Positions 49,490 through 61,990 of a DNA stretch of 64,000 nucleotides are shown here, one piece after another. Source of the DNA: Pseudoscleropodium purum (lineage: Eukaryota; Streptophyta; Bryopsida; Hypnales; Brachytheciaceae); the NCBI GenBank assembly GCA_963969395.1, contig OZ017795.1, forward strand, positions 13,826,001-13,890,000, read 5' to 3'. Position 1 is the first letter of the stretch. Every line of letters begins with the position of its first letter. The translations under genes were made by a program, and so were the position numbers. The notes under the pieces were generated by a model, which searched no databases, had not been told where the DNA came from, and worked only from the letters and a program-made list of their open reading frames with translations.

Positions 49490-51642
49490 TTAACCCCTAA
49501 AATCCCAAGGCCTTTTTCATTGAGAAACATTGAAAACTACCATTTCTATTGCAAAGAGAGCCAAAAACTTTACAAAGTGCTTTCTTTGCATGTTTAACCA
49601 TATATAGGATATTATAGTGGAAGAACTTATTTCAAATAGCCCTTTGTCATAGCTTGACCTATTGTGGACAACAACATGATGCAATGGTCATTGAAAAAGA
49701 TTATTTCTTTGTATCTTTTTCCCCTCTCGTCTTCTTCCCTCTTGGCCTAGGGAGAAGTGCCAAAGCTAATGATAATAAGTGAGTCTATATAATAGAGATG
49801 GGTCTGGGTGAAAAATCAACTTTTATATTCAATTAAATATTCATTTTAGGAGAAGAAATTTTGTTTCTTTTGGCATTTTGTCTCAACCTTATTTATGCAC
49901 ACAATGAACTCAATTCTTTCATGACTTTCACACATTATACAAACTAAAATCCTTAAGTTATCCAAAATAGGTACCTCTACCTTAGAGTTAATTGTAAAAG
50001 TCATCTCTAATTGTAACAGTGGTGCTAGAAGAAGGTTTAACCCCTAAATGCCCAAGGCATCCAAATCTAGTGTTTGCAAAACTTTAAAGTTAAATAAAAC
50101 CTAGCCAAGTTTCTATTTATAGTAGTTTATATTTTAAAAAAGTTCTTCTTGAAGTCTACTTTTAGCATCAAAAATTTGATATGGAAAATAAATTATAGTG
50201 ATTTTTCTATTCAAGATTTTGAGCAAGGGTACCCATTGCAATCTTGACTTCCTATAGTGTTGAGAGCTCTTCAAAATGAGCCTCAAATACACTAGATCTT
50301 GGAGAAAAAATCACATTCAAAATTCATTAAAAAAATTTGTAGAATAGATTTTGAGAAGACATAAATTGATTGGGGTTATATATGTTAGGCCCTTTAACCT
50401 CATATTTTTTTGGTTACCAATTTTTTAGATTTGACTCGTGAAAAGAGGATTGAAAAACTTTATATCACTTTTGCAGTTTTAACATCCTTATGGTCAAGCA
50501 TTAGAATCTTTTAGTCCATAAGTGATATTGTTATATTTTTTTCCTATGAGATCTCTAACATGTCTAGTTTGAATTTCTATGGTTACAATTCCAAAATTGA
50601 TACAACTTATCAAAATGTTGGCATTTTCCTCAATTTAGAGCAAATTCTTAGAAGCTCAAAACTGATTTTTGGCATTTAGGGATTAACTAAGAATGAGTAC
50701 AAAAGAAACACAACACCAAACTTTATCAAGTACAAGTTTTGGTGCTCTAAGGAGTTTTGACCTATGTTTTTTTCAAACTCCAATTCCTCATCCCACATTG
50801 CACACTTTATGATTAACTCTATTGCACCAAACTTGTACAAGAATGTGTAGAAGGAAGAAATTTCAAAAACTATAGCTATGTAGATTATGGGATATTGTGC
50901 TTAAAGTGAAGAAATTGTTTTTTTGTGCATGTTTTGTAATTATATTATTTAACTTTGAATCTTCTTAAAATTGTTAATTTTTTGTACCAAATGTTTTGAT
51001 TTTATGTTGGAGATTTGAGTTGAAAATATCAAGAAAAAAGATTCTCCAAAAAAATATTTACCAAAAAGTACTTGATTTTCATTCTTTAAAAAATTGTTGA
51101 GTAGAAGTAGGAATGAGATTGAGGAAAGAACTAAATCATTAATGCTTGAAGATGGAATCAAAATTGTACACTAATTCCAACAGGCAACAGTGAGATTGTT
51201 ATAGCTAGTATACCTAACCTTGTAAAACTTTTTTTTTTTTAAATTGTGAAAATTGAGTTCATAAAGGCATCTAATATATAATTTTTTTCAAAAAGTTTCA
51301 ATGATTGCTCACAAAACAAGAAGCTCCATAACTTTCACATTACTAATTCAAATGGAATGAATTGAAGCTTTCCATTTAAACAAAATATAATCTACAAGAA
51401 GAAGAAAATTTAAATTTTTCTAGTTTTTTTTGTATTGCTTGATCTCCTCAATTTCAAGCTTGTTGTGGCATAATTTTTGCTCTTTGACACCAATTGTAAG
51501 AAAAAAAACATATTCACAAAAAGCTTATGTATCATTCTATTTTTTTTTTAATTTCAGAAAATTACAACAAAAATTGAGGTTACACAAGCCTATCCAAAAT
51601 CTATTTTGTCCCTTGTAGGACAATGAGACTTTAGGGGTTTAA
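49490..51642 (+). mobile_element. R1 family copy split by a nested R1-short element
   Basis: The left end TTAACCCCTAAAATCCCAAG (49490) pairs with GACTTTAGGGGTTTAA at the right (51639-51642). The left interior (AACTACCATTTCTATTGCAA) and right interior (TTTTCATTCTTTAAAAAATT, then GAGTAGAAGTAGGAATGAGA) follow R1 at 53851-54755. The copy at 50037-50686 lies inside it. Even without that insert it is longer than usual, so other insertions (perhaps 49680-49800) are likely. Confidence 0.55.
50037..50686 (+). mobile_element. R1-short copy, 650 bp
   Basis: The left end TTAACCCCTAAATGCCCAAG and right end GGCATTTAGGGATTAA (TTAA 50683-50686) enclose an interior collinear with 46959-47592. Both arms are diverged from that copy by scattered substitutions. 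It is nested in a longer R1 element. Confidence 0.8.
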
Positions 51643-51996
51643 GGAACAACACTTAAATCCTTAGTGTTCCAATATCCTAATTCTAGATGATGAACAATGA
51701 GGCTATAGGTGCTTTTTAGACCACATATTAATTTTTCATTTTAAAAAAATCTTTTTTTATAATGAATTTCATGAAATTGAGATAAATAATGTATATTTAT
51801 AGAGATATAAGCAAAAATATAAAAATTTTAAGAAATGATTCAAGTGCTAAAGAGTTAAAATTACTCAAATATTGATTGGAGCAATATTTTTTTTTTCATT
51901 CTAGAGATGTAGCCAACTATTTTTTTGATACTTATGTGATATTGGTGATATCTATATAAGTCCTAGGCAATGCCTAGATGAATTTTGACTATTCAC

Positions 51997-52460
51997 TTAA
52001 TCCCTAAAGTTTTTTTATTATTTTTCAAAAAAAATCTAAATTGCCACTTTCTAATGCATTGAGAATATTAATTGAAATGTAAAAACATTTTTAAGACTTT
52101 CTATTGTATAAATTTGAACTAGAATACTATATGAATTTAACATGGAAAAAATTCAAAGCATTCGACTATGTAGATTGTGAGACGATGGCATTTGAAGTTA
52201 GAAGATTATAAATTTTGGACCTTGCCCAATGAGTTCAACATTGTTTGACTCAACTTTGTAGAGAAGAGGCACTATCCAACTATAGAAACTTGGACCATTG
52301 GATAAGTAGTTACGACAATTACTTGCATGCCAATTTTCAAAGATAATGGAGGTGTCTAATAGACCTAAAAGCATCTTGCATTGAGAAGATGTCCTCCTAG
52401 CAACTAAAAGAGTGAGTCTTCAATTTTTGGAGAGAGCTCATTTCTCGAAGAATTAAAATT
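51997..52460 (+). mobile_element. R1 family copy, left part only
   Basis: The left end TTAATCCCTAAAG at 51997 is identical to that at 32789, and the interior parallels it (a T/A-rich start, AATGCATTG, then GAAGTTAGAAG-like sequence). No right terminus was found. Confidence 0.55.
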
Positions 52461-53850
52461 CCAATAATATACACTAGTCTCTTTTTCTTTAAATCAAGAA
52501 AAAAAATTAATTAAAAAAATATTATGAATTTATACTAGAATTTGTGCTCTTGGTTCTAAAATTGTTTTATAGCTGCCATTTTTAATGCATTCAATGAAAA
52601 TTGAGAATTTTTTCATTTTCAACCAAATATTATTTCAAATATGTGGAAATTTTTTTAGTCCATTTGGCTTCATAGATTGCAAGATATAAGGATTCAAAGT
52701 TAATGAAAAAAAATTTACAACTTGAATACTTATTCAATTGCTTGTCTTCTCTATTAGCACATTGCCCACATTGTCCAGAGACTTTTGAGTCCCATTACTT
52801 TTGATCCAAGAACCCAATTGGAAAAAAAAGTTATATTTTCGGGAAGCTTATAGAAATGTACATCTTTTGTTAGAATTTCACTTTCACATCCTCAAAATTG
52901 ACTTCATATTTACAAACCTATCTAAACTTTCAAATAGCTCTATGGGCATTGAAAAAATTATAGGGATTATAGATATAGGAAGAATTTATCTATTTTGAAG
53001 GGAAAAAATTCATGTCCAAAAAATAGCCTTTGTATTTTTGTGTTGCAAAGTGACAAAAACATTTGCCAAAAAAACAGCATTGGATTTAAATATGGACCTT
53101 CCTCACTATTGAACCACAAAAGTTTTTGTTGAATCTTGTTCAAATGAAGCTTCTTGATTTTCTTAAAATATATTTTTGGATACCACATGAAGAAATTATG
53201 AATTTTCAATGTGCTCAACTATAGATGTCTTTGGAATTGATTACAAACTTGTTTGGATAAAGGTTGTACATTTTAGGCAAGGATCTATAGGAATAATTTT
53301 TAGAAATATACCACATCTATTTATAGCTAGCTTACACCTTCTATATTTATCAAAAAATTAAGAAATGGTTGTAAAGGGCTGTAGATGTGGCACCAAATGA
53401 AGGTCTCATGCCACAACCTCTCTAGTTTTATACATACGGATTAAATCAATTGAAGAAGTAAAATGAAATTTTATAAAATAGGTAACAAGAAATTGCATTC
53501 AAGGTTATGTACGGTGTCCTACTAAATATAATTTCTCAACCGGTTTAGAAACATAGTTTGGATGTGCCATTGAGTAGAGAATAAAATTTCCAATTTGAAA
53601 TGGAAGTTCAACTTACTCTTTGATTGAATTCAATAAATGGAGGAACCATTAGTAATGATAATGATGTGAGAAAAAAGAAATTAAAAGATTTCATAATTAA
53701 AGCATTGATTATTTTTTCCTAATAGTAAATACTGGGAAAATACTAAATGCTTTGAATTCTTTTCTTCATAAATTACTCTTTTGTCTATAAAGATTTTAGT
53801 TGGTAAAATTAAAACAAAATGATGAACCAATAAAGTATATACAAAATAAA
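52461..53850. other. AT-rich DNA with further R1-like pieces
   Basis: No gene. At 52555-52720 the words GCCATTTTTAATGCATTCAA and CATAGATTGCAAGATATAAG suggest another truncated R1 copy. The rest is featureless. Confidence 0.45.
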
Positions 53851-54755
53851 TTAACCCCTAAAGTCCTAAGGCTATTTTTTTGTTAAAAACCACTTAAAAT
53901 TGCCATTTATACTACATTCATCCAAGAAAAAGAAAATTTAGAACCTAATTGTAGGATCTTGTACTTCATTTATCTCAGCTCATGTGGTAAAATTTTCATG
54001 AAGTTTGACCATATAGATTGGAAGATATTAGCATTCAAAGTTGAAAAAGAAAGTTTTTTTGAACCTAGCTTGCAATTTTAGATGACTTTGACCGACATTT
54101 GTAGAATTTTTTTGCACTACAAACTTTGAATTTAAAGAAATTTATGTTGAAGAATTGAGTTGAAAGCCTAGAATTTTTTTTAAAAAAAAACATCCTTGTT
54201 TTTCATTCTTTAAAAATTTGTTAAATAGAAATAGATCCAAGATTGAAAAAACTACTAAATCGTTAATAGCTCTATGATGGAATTGAAAGACAATAATTTC
54301 AATGGTGAGATTGTCTTAGTAAGAAAATAAAATCTTGTCAAATAATTTTTTTTGAAAAATTGTGAAAATTACATTCAGAAATGAATCCTATATGCTATTT
54401 TTTCAAGAAGATGCTTAGATTGCCCTCCAAAACAAGGTTGTCCTTAACTTTTTCATTATTAGTCCAAATAGAATTAGTCAAAGCTTCACATGTAAACGAA
54501 TATATAAAATTTTAAAATTTATTTTGAATTTTTTGCAATTTTTTTATTCTACCCACTGAGTTCAATTCTAGGCTTCTTGTGGTATAACTTTTGCTCCCGG
54601 TCACCAATAGAAATAAAAATTATATTCCCACATAACTAATAAATTTTTCTATGTTGTAAGAAACTTTCCAAAAGTTTTGTAAAAAATTGAGGTCATAGGA
54701 ACCTGCCCAAAATCCAATTTGTCCCTCGAGGAGACAATGGGACTTTAGGAGATAA
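53851..54755 (+). mobile_element. R1 family copy, 905 bp
   Basis: The left end is TTAACCCCTAAAGTCCTAAG. The right end GGGACTTTAGGAGATAA is its mirror with two changes, one altering TTAA to ATAA. The interior is non-coding and serves here as the reference for other R1 copies (7380, 8335, 36210, 49490). Confidence 0.75.
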
Positions 54756-55587
54756 TCTCCCCTCCCCTTTTTTTCTCCCTATTTCAAGCAACTACCATAA
54801 AATGTTTGATTGTCCTTAGTTTAATTGATCTTCTCAAAAGGTGTAGTTTGTTGAAAATCTTAAAAAATGACCCTCGAGGATTTATTCCTTTGGTTCTATT
54901 TACTTGTTTCTCATTCAATAAAAATTGTCCATATGTATCAAGAAAATAAAAAAATAAAAAAATAAAATTGATTGTGCATTGAAAGGTTAAGCTATAGCAC
55001 CCAAATGTGTGCTCTCATTGTTTCTTCCTATCCTCTTGATCATGAGCTACAATGCATGCATCTGCACACTCAGTCAAATTCTTGGCTTCATGAATTTTTG
55101 ATAATTGGCAAATGCCTTATTGGATGAATGTGACATGATTCACATCATTTCTTTCATTGCTGAATTTATTGGATGAATGAGAAATGATGGTGAGAATACA
55201 TAAATACAGATGTACAAAATACAAAATTTACTACGCACCCTCCCAATTGAAAGCCCATCCATCATCCCATAAAATTAGGTGACGAAACTCTTGTGAAACT
55301 CAGTTGGTTTTGGTAACCTTTATAATTCTCAACGAGAAATTAAAAACTGGGTATGATTGCCCGAACTACTCCTTGAGTTGAAGGGAAGATGAGAAATGAA
55401 TTTGAATGCCAATTAGACTGACATAATTTAAATTGCTTTATTAAAACTGTTTGCTTGTGCAGCAGGTACTCCATTTCCATCATCCCATGTAAGTTAGGTG
55501 AGAACTCACTTGCTTGTGAATTACATGGTTTTGTCATCGTGATTCATGAAGAGAAATCAGCAGTTGGGAATGATTGCTCTCTCAAGT
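54756..55587. other. AT-rich spacer with local repeat
   Basis: No gene. Two similar blocks (55246-55348 and 55478-55572) share CATCATCCCAT, an A/G-rich TTAGGTGA word, GTTTTG and AACGAGAAAT-like sequence followed by TGATTGC, indicating an old local duplication of about 225-bp spacing. Confidence 0.45.
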
Positions 55588-56521
55588 TTAACCCCTAATT
55601 TTTTTTTATTATGTTTTCACCAAAAATGCTCCAAAATTCCCATTTTTAGTACAAGTAACAAATTTTAGGAAAAAACAAACATTTTGGACACGTGTAACCG
55701 TAGGATCTTGTAGTAAGCTGGTTTGAGAAGATGCAGAAAAAGTTTCAGAAATTTTCTATGTGTGGATTGCAAGATATTGGTGTTTGACTTGACAAAAATC
55801 TTTTTTTGAGTCTTGCATAAAATTGGACAGTTGCACTTCCCAAGGTCATGCTAGTATGAAAAAATGTCCAAAATGGTGGTACTTCTTTGGATTCATTCTT
55901 CAAGGCAAGTTGGCTACATGCTTAAAAAAATTTAGATCATTTGGAATTATACAACATATAGGACAACAAAATAAGGACAAAAAAATAGAGAATGATTCAA
56001 AATACTAAATTGTTAAGAATTTATTTATAGAATTGAAAAATGTCTATCACAATGATTCTAATGTTGTGATAAAAAAAATCTGCACCTAATGTTTTTATTT
56101 ATTTTTCAAAAATATTGAAAATTGAGTTAAATAAAGGACTCCAAAGTTTATTTCAAAGTAGAGATTCTACAATTGCTTGCAAACTAAAACTCTTCATAAC
56201 TTTCATCTCATTAATCAAAATGGAATGATTCAAGGCTTTCCACTTATCCTAAAATCTAGAAAACTAATTTCAAATTTTTATTTCTTAAAAAAGTGATTTT
56301 TTTATGAAATTTTGGGCCTACATATAGAACAGTGAAAATGACACATCATGCAATAACCTTTAACCATGTAGTAAATAATTATGAAAATTGTTGTGCCTTA
56401 AAGCTACTCCTTGGACACATGTGTAAAAATTTCAAAGAAAAAAAAAGAAATTTTCATTTGCAGTGAGCTATCCAAAAATGCTATATTCTTAGAAAAGCAT
56501 GTTTAGTACTTTAAGGATTAA
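55588..56521 (+). mobile_element. R1 family copy, 934 bp
   Basis: The left end TTAACCCCTAATTTTTT and right end AGTACTTTAAGGATTAA (TTAA 56518-56521) are recognisable R1 termini. The interior from 55800 matches 23010-23510. It is non-coding. Confidence 0.75.
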
Positions 56522-56968
56522 GGCTAATACTATCGTACCTCCAAATTGCACCTCCACCTACAACCACCACCATCATGTTGTCTAAATCACTAAATCAATA
56601 TATACATATCTTGAAAAAACAAGTTCAAGACATCTACCCCAAAATACTTGGAACCTTCACAACTTCCACAAAAGGTATCCAAATCAACAGTTATGTTCTA
56701 TAGTGCATCGGAACCTCCTTTCACTTGCCCAACAAAAAAACATGAAAATTTCACCAATTTAATAATATTAGCTAAGCATAATAACAAAAAAAAGTGGCCA
56801 TTTGGAGGTAAGGTGGAACTACCCAATACCACCATTTACCCAATTCTGCCACCTACAAGTTCTTCCCATTGTAGTCGCTAGCCCATCTATAACCACAATC
56901 TTACTAATCCATTATCATGATGGCAATGCACTAGGGAGTGAACACATTAGCCCATGCTTCAACAATGG
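56522..56968. other. AC-rich gene-free stretch
   Basis: Two open frames (56648-56881 and 56802-57101) are unremarkable. The word GGTAAGGTGGAACTACCC appears here (56810) and inverted at 57160-57185, forming a potential long hairpin around the first tandem unit. Confidence 0.4.
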
Positions 56969-57609
56969 TTTGATCATGCTTCAACAAGGGTCTACTCACA
57001 GTTTTACATTTCAACTTAAAAAAATCACAAAAAATTCAATTCTTGTCAGAATATCTTCATTCTTTTTGCAATTGACTTCTCTCAAACAATTCAATCTCTG
57101 AAAAATATGAGAGCTCATAAATAGCTTCTCCAAAGTACCTAGATTACAAATTTGTATGGTAATGGGTAGTTCTACCTTACCCACCTTACCAACCAAGAAA
57201 AGATTAGCGTAACACTTTGTTTTCAATGAGACCAAAATTCAAGGTAAGGGAGCAGTAGTACGTTTCTAGTGACTGGTAATGAACCTACCAGTCAATAGTT
57301 TGATCATGCTTCAACAAGGGTCTACTCACAGTTTTACATTTCAACTTTAAAAAATCACAAAAAATTCAATTCTTGTCAGAATATCTTCATTCTTTTTGCA
57401 ATTGACTTCTCTCAAACAATTCAATCTCTGAAAAATATGAGAGCTCATAAATAGCTTCTCCAAAGTACCTAGATTACAAATCTGTATGGTAATGGGTAGT
57501 TCCACCTTACCAACCAAGAAAAGATTAGCGTAACACTTTGTTTACAGTGAGACCAAAATTCAAGGTAAGGGAGCAGTAGCACATTTCTAGTGACTGACTG
57601 GTAATGAAC
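56969..57609 (+). repeat. Recent 330-bp tandem duplication
   Basis: Unit 1 (56969-57298) and unit 2 (57299-57609) are nearly identical. Visible differences are an indel of about ten bases near 57175/57507, a four-base ACTG insertion near the end of unit 2, and a handful of substitutions. This is the youngest duplication in the window. Confidence 0.93.
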
Positions 57610-59236
57610 TTCAAATAACTTATGTTATTGACTTCACTTCGGATCCATGATACACAAGTGGCAGCTGAACTGTGAACATAAGCTTAATATACATGACCAC
57701 TTAATGAAGTTAACGTACACACACGTTCCATTTTGACGAAGAATTCAAAACTTACGATCACAGTCAATGTGGTTTATCCCGTGGACAATAACGACCCCCA
57801 TGATGTTAGGTTATTCCTAACTTGAAGTCCTAACAGCTTGAGATGTGACTTGCATTATTTAAGTGATCAGTAAGTAGGAAAGAAACTGGCCTGATTTGTC
57901 AGCATACATAATTGACTCCAACCTCTCGAGGGTTGAGTTATATTAACCCCGAAGGATCAATGCATGGAGCCGGATGTAAAGTGGACAAACACGAGAGGGA
58001 GGGGATGCCAGAAATTCTGTACAATCGGGGATACATATGTAGCATGGAATTGTGACAATTGAAGCTCCATCTTACTTATTTTGTAACATGCTTCACGTGT
58101 GATTGTTGAATTGTCGTGAATTAGAGCCTTTTTGAATAAGATTGATCTAGAGTTTCATATGTGGTGAAGTTTCATTAGTTGTCTTTTTAGAATACTAACC
58201 GTGATGATTTTCTTTATTCCTATAAGGATGCGGCTCCCCATGACTAAGGCAAGCACCAAAATTTTCCAATTGTTGGACCAATAGGTTTATTCTCTCTTTT
58301 TTTTTTACAGTAAACAGTGAAGTCATCCATTGGACCATTCAAGTCTGCAATGACTTTACAGGGTTATAAAATACACCAATTCTATATGCCAAGGGTTAAA
58401 AATACACCAATTTTACGTGCCAATGGAATCACTGAAGAGAGTGCTAGTAGGGGGATTAGTTGACATCTAGGAGCCTCTAATTCCTTCCTCTAATTGCTTG
58501 ATTTTAGACAATCTCTACAAGTACTTAATATGCTTTCTTCCAAAAGTACCCAAAGCCTATGATTTTATTTTAAAAATAAAAAATAAAAATGAATTCTTTT
58601 GATCCCCGTTGATACTAGAATCACTCAATAAGTTATAATTTTAAAAATCTTTTTTTTATTATTCCCTTTGATTTTTGATTATTGATTATGTATTTTACAA
58701 AATAAATACTAATATTATTTAGAAATAGAAGAAATCAAATGTAAAAAAAACATTGTTCTATCTTGAAGATATTTAAAATCCCCGTCTTGATGAAAAGTTT
58801 CAGAAAAAAAACTAAAAAACACAAATTGACACCATAAAAATGTGTTTAATATTACAAAATTACCAAAATGGAATCTTCAATGCTACAAGGATTAACCCTA
58901 AAAGCCCAATTTGGATTGAGCATGTTTTTTTTTTGTGTATTTGACATACATGTGAGGTGCATGGATTGATTTATACAACAATTACAAAAGTTTGCATTCA
59001 TGCTAAGATGTGTCCAATGACACATGGTACTTCCAATTTAGATCATTACTACACCTCTTCCATCCTAGAGAAGTTGCAAAACACCTATGTATTCTACATG
59101 TGTGATGTCCTATTTGAATATAATAAAGTTTGGATATTCATAATGCACTTGGAAAGATTTTTCTTTATTAATATTTGCTCCTCCTAAAGTAGAATCTCAC
59201 CATTGACAAAGGAGGGCGTTAACACCAACGGAATTA
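57610..59236. other. Gene-free stretch
   Basis: No gene is recognised. A short direct repeat lies at 58365-58430 (AAATACACCAATTCTATATG against AAATACACCAATTTTACGTG). A possible R1 right end lies at 58885-58895 (ACAAGGATTAA). Confidence 0.45.
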
Positions 59237-59614
59237 ATGCATTATTCAACACAGTGGAATGCACCATATATAGAAATTTCTTTATCTAGAATGCGTGCTT
59301 TGACATACCGTCGCATGCAAGCAGAAAAAACAAAAAGAGCTAGAACCCTAAACAAACAAAGTTGGAAAGAAATCTTTTCCGCGCATTATGTAGGAGAAGC
59401 CCTTTTAGATTGTGGGTCTTTGCACTTCCAGGTACGACCTTGGGCTAACACCCACAAATGTAGGAACCCCCTCTCCTCAAGGCCTTCCCCTACACAAATG
59501 ACCTCCAAATGGAAGATGTCAACTGCTAAATTCTCAATTCAACAGTGTATAGAAGTCAACTCATTTATGATCAACTTCCTATTTCCAACCTATAAACTAA
59601 TCTCTTTTTTATGA
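59237..59614 (+). other. Open frame behind TATA and telo-box motifs
   Basis: TATATATAG at about 59265 precedes a basic open frame (MRALTYRRMQAEKTKRARTL) containing an AACCCTAAAC telo-box (59345) and ending at a donor-like CAG|GTACGA (59440). The arrangement could be a promoter and first exon. No protein family is recognised, so I do not call a gene. Confidence 0.25.
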
Positions 59615-59624
59615 AATTGTGATG

Positions 59625-60240
59625 TGGTTCCTCAAGTAATTGTGGTGCATTATCATTGTTTGTCAAGTTCTCAATATTGCAACCAACTTTGGGTTGATTC
59701 TGCAACTAGCTTATCGTTAGAAAGAAGAAAGTCTATATGACCAGTACATGTCGTACATTACAGTTCAACTAACATATTTATGAAAATTATATTTTGAGTT
59801 AAATTTTTTTGAAAAATTATATTATCCTTCCAAACTCTATTCCTATATCATGGACAATTTCTACACTCAAGCTATCCACACTCCCCATATAGTAGCCAAT
59901 CCATTTTTGATCACCTCCCCCATTCTTGTGTTATAGACTATTCTCTTTCTGATCATGAAGAGATTAGCAGTGATTAATCATGGCTTAGTTTCCAATGCAG
60001 TTGCGGCGTATTACTTTTGGCTACAAGACTCACAATATTGCAACCAACCTTTAGTTGATTTTGCAATCAACCTATGGTCAGAAATAGGAAGGTCTATATC
60101 GCCATTATAGGTCAAAGTGAATCTTCCACTAAAAAATTTATAGTCATCATATTTTGTGTAATAAAATTCTGAAAAAAATACAAAATCCTTCCAAACTCTA
60201 TTTTTGTACTTGGGAAAAATGACGAATTCAAAAACCCCGC
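59625..60240 (+). repeat. Old tandem duplication, 361-bp period
   Basis: CAATATTGCAACCAACTTT (59672) recurs at 60033. GGTTGATT, GTCTATAT and ATCCTTCCAAACTCTATT follow in the same order in both units. Divergence is high. Confidence 0.65.
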
Positions 60241-61384
60241 ACTCCAAATATGTGTAATTGCTTAAGTGGTTGGAAATGGGTTGGCTACCCTATGGTGCCC
60301 CCAATATTAACTTTGAAGAGTTGATATTCCCTCAAATTGCAAAATCTGAATTCCCTGTATATTGGCTCCACATGTAACCTATGTCAACTGTCATGGTGTC
60401 TCCAGAGCCTTTTCCAGAGGCCAATTGACTCTCCCACTGACCTAATTGTTCCCTTGTCAGCTCTATCTTAGTGGAGTGGCCTTACAACCATGATCACCCG
60501 GCCTTTCAAAACTGGGGAAAACTGGGGAAGACTGGGATTTAGTTGTCATGGAGATTATTATCGAAGAGGGGAAAATGTACACCACAGGTACATGGGAGCG
60601 GAATTGAAAAAAGGATGGTCGAAAAGGATGGTGGTAGTAGGCTGGTTCACCTTATTTACCCGTTCCCCACCAGCCGTTTATTGAGGGACACCATGAGGGG
60701 CCAGATTGCACCATTTCAAAATAAAATCTTTACTTTTTGACAAATAAAAATAGTCTTTTGTTTCACCAAGAATTTTTCAAATTTCTTATTTCAAATGTGG
60801 ACGAAGTTGCCCAATTTGGATTAAAAAATAAATAAAAATGCACGAATGTGAATTGGAAATGTGTTTTTTGGGTTGAAAAAGATGGATGAATGAAGAAATC
60901 AACAATACTTCACAAATTCTGTAAGTGGTTGCCATTCCAGCACTCTCTCAAAAAGTGGGTTCAAAAACAAACCGGGTTCCCACCTCATCTATCTCATCTT
61001 GTACCTTAATAAGGTAAAAAAAAAAAAACACCCAGAAAGATCTGCACTTCCTGAAGTGATTACTGAACTGAAATTCAAAACCATTCAAATGTCCGTATCT
61101 TAGCATCCTTACCTTTGCCTGTTTGTTTTATTTCTCTGTCATTCTCCAAGGGGAATTTAATCCCATTTATGAGAAATGAAGGTTCAGTTTCAGGAATGAA
61201 GCACACCCTTTTTTCCCAAAAAAAAAAAAAAAAAAAAAAATAGCAATGAATGTGTCAAGACTCCTTAAAACTTCAGTTATGAACAGTTCTCCCTATGAGC
61301 ATGAAAATGGAATCATTTTTTCTGCATGAAAGTGATAGTCAACATGGCTGTGCATTACTAGGTCATGAGTTGCAAGACCCCATC
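60241..61384. other. Gene-free stretch
   Basis: No gene is recognised. It includes a poly-A run at 61218-61240. Confidence 0.5.
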
Positions 61385-61506
61385 GGGACCCCCGGGAACC
61401 CCCCTCAGAACCCCTCTCGGAACCCTGGGGAACCCCTCTTGGAACCCTCTCGGAACCCCTCTCAGAACCCTCGAAACTCCTCCTCGGGGACCCGGGGACC
61501 CTCGAG
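61385..61506 (+). repeat. GC-rich minisatellite, 11-14 bp unit
   Basis: About seven imperfect copies of GAACCCCTCTCG lie at 61394-61475, flanked by GGGACCCCCGGG-like runs. Composition is strikingly unlike the neighbours. The frame through it reads Asn-Pro-rich sequence purely because of the repeat. Confidence 0.8.
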
Positions 61507-61947
61507 AATCTGGTTGTGGTAGGGGAGTCATCCCTCGGAGCACATTAGACAAAACCTTGGTGAGTGGCAACTTACGTGGTCCATGGGCATGCGGCACTTG
61601 CAGCTTTTGAAGCTTTTGAATAGACCTGTCCATGGACACACAGGAGATTATACACGCACAATAGTTTAGTCTGTGATTTAAATTTATGTTAATTATTATT
61701 GTCGTACACATGGCATAGTCTAGTAAGCCAGTAGTGCATGGATGAATTTTTTTGATTAATTGATTTATTATTATTGTTCTGCACATTGAGTGAGTTTTTA
61801 GTCCCAGGGAGTTAATTTTTTATTATTATTATGGAGTCTTATTATTGCTTATTGAGTTGAGTGTTAGTTGGTTCCCCTGATACCATTCATCATTTGCTGC
61901 CTATCAGTTAGCCCACTCATTGTTGGGCATTGCCCGCCTGGGGATAC

Positions 61948-61990
<43 letters not shown>

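Noticed and set aside
61295..61522. Asn-Pro-rich protein encoded by the minisatellite
   Set aside because: The peptide periodicity follows directly from the 11-14 bp DNA repeat; unit length is not a multiple of three throughout and there is no flanking coding signal.
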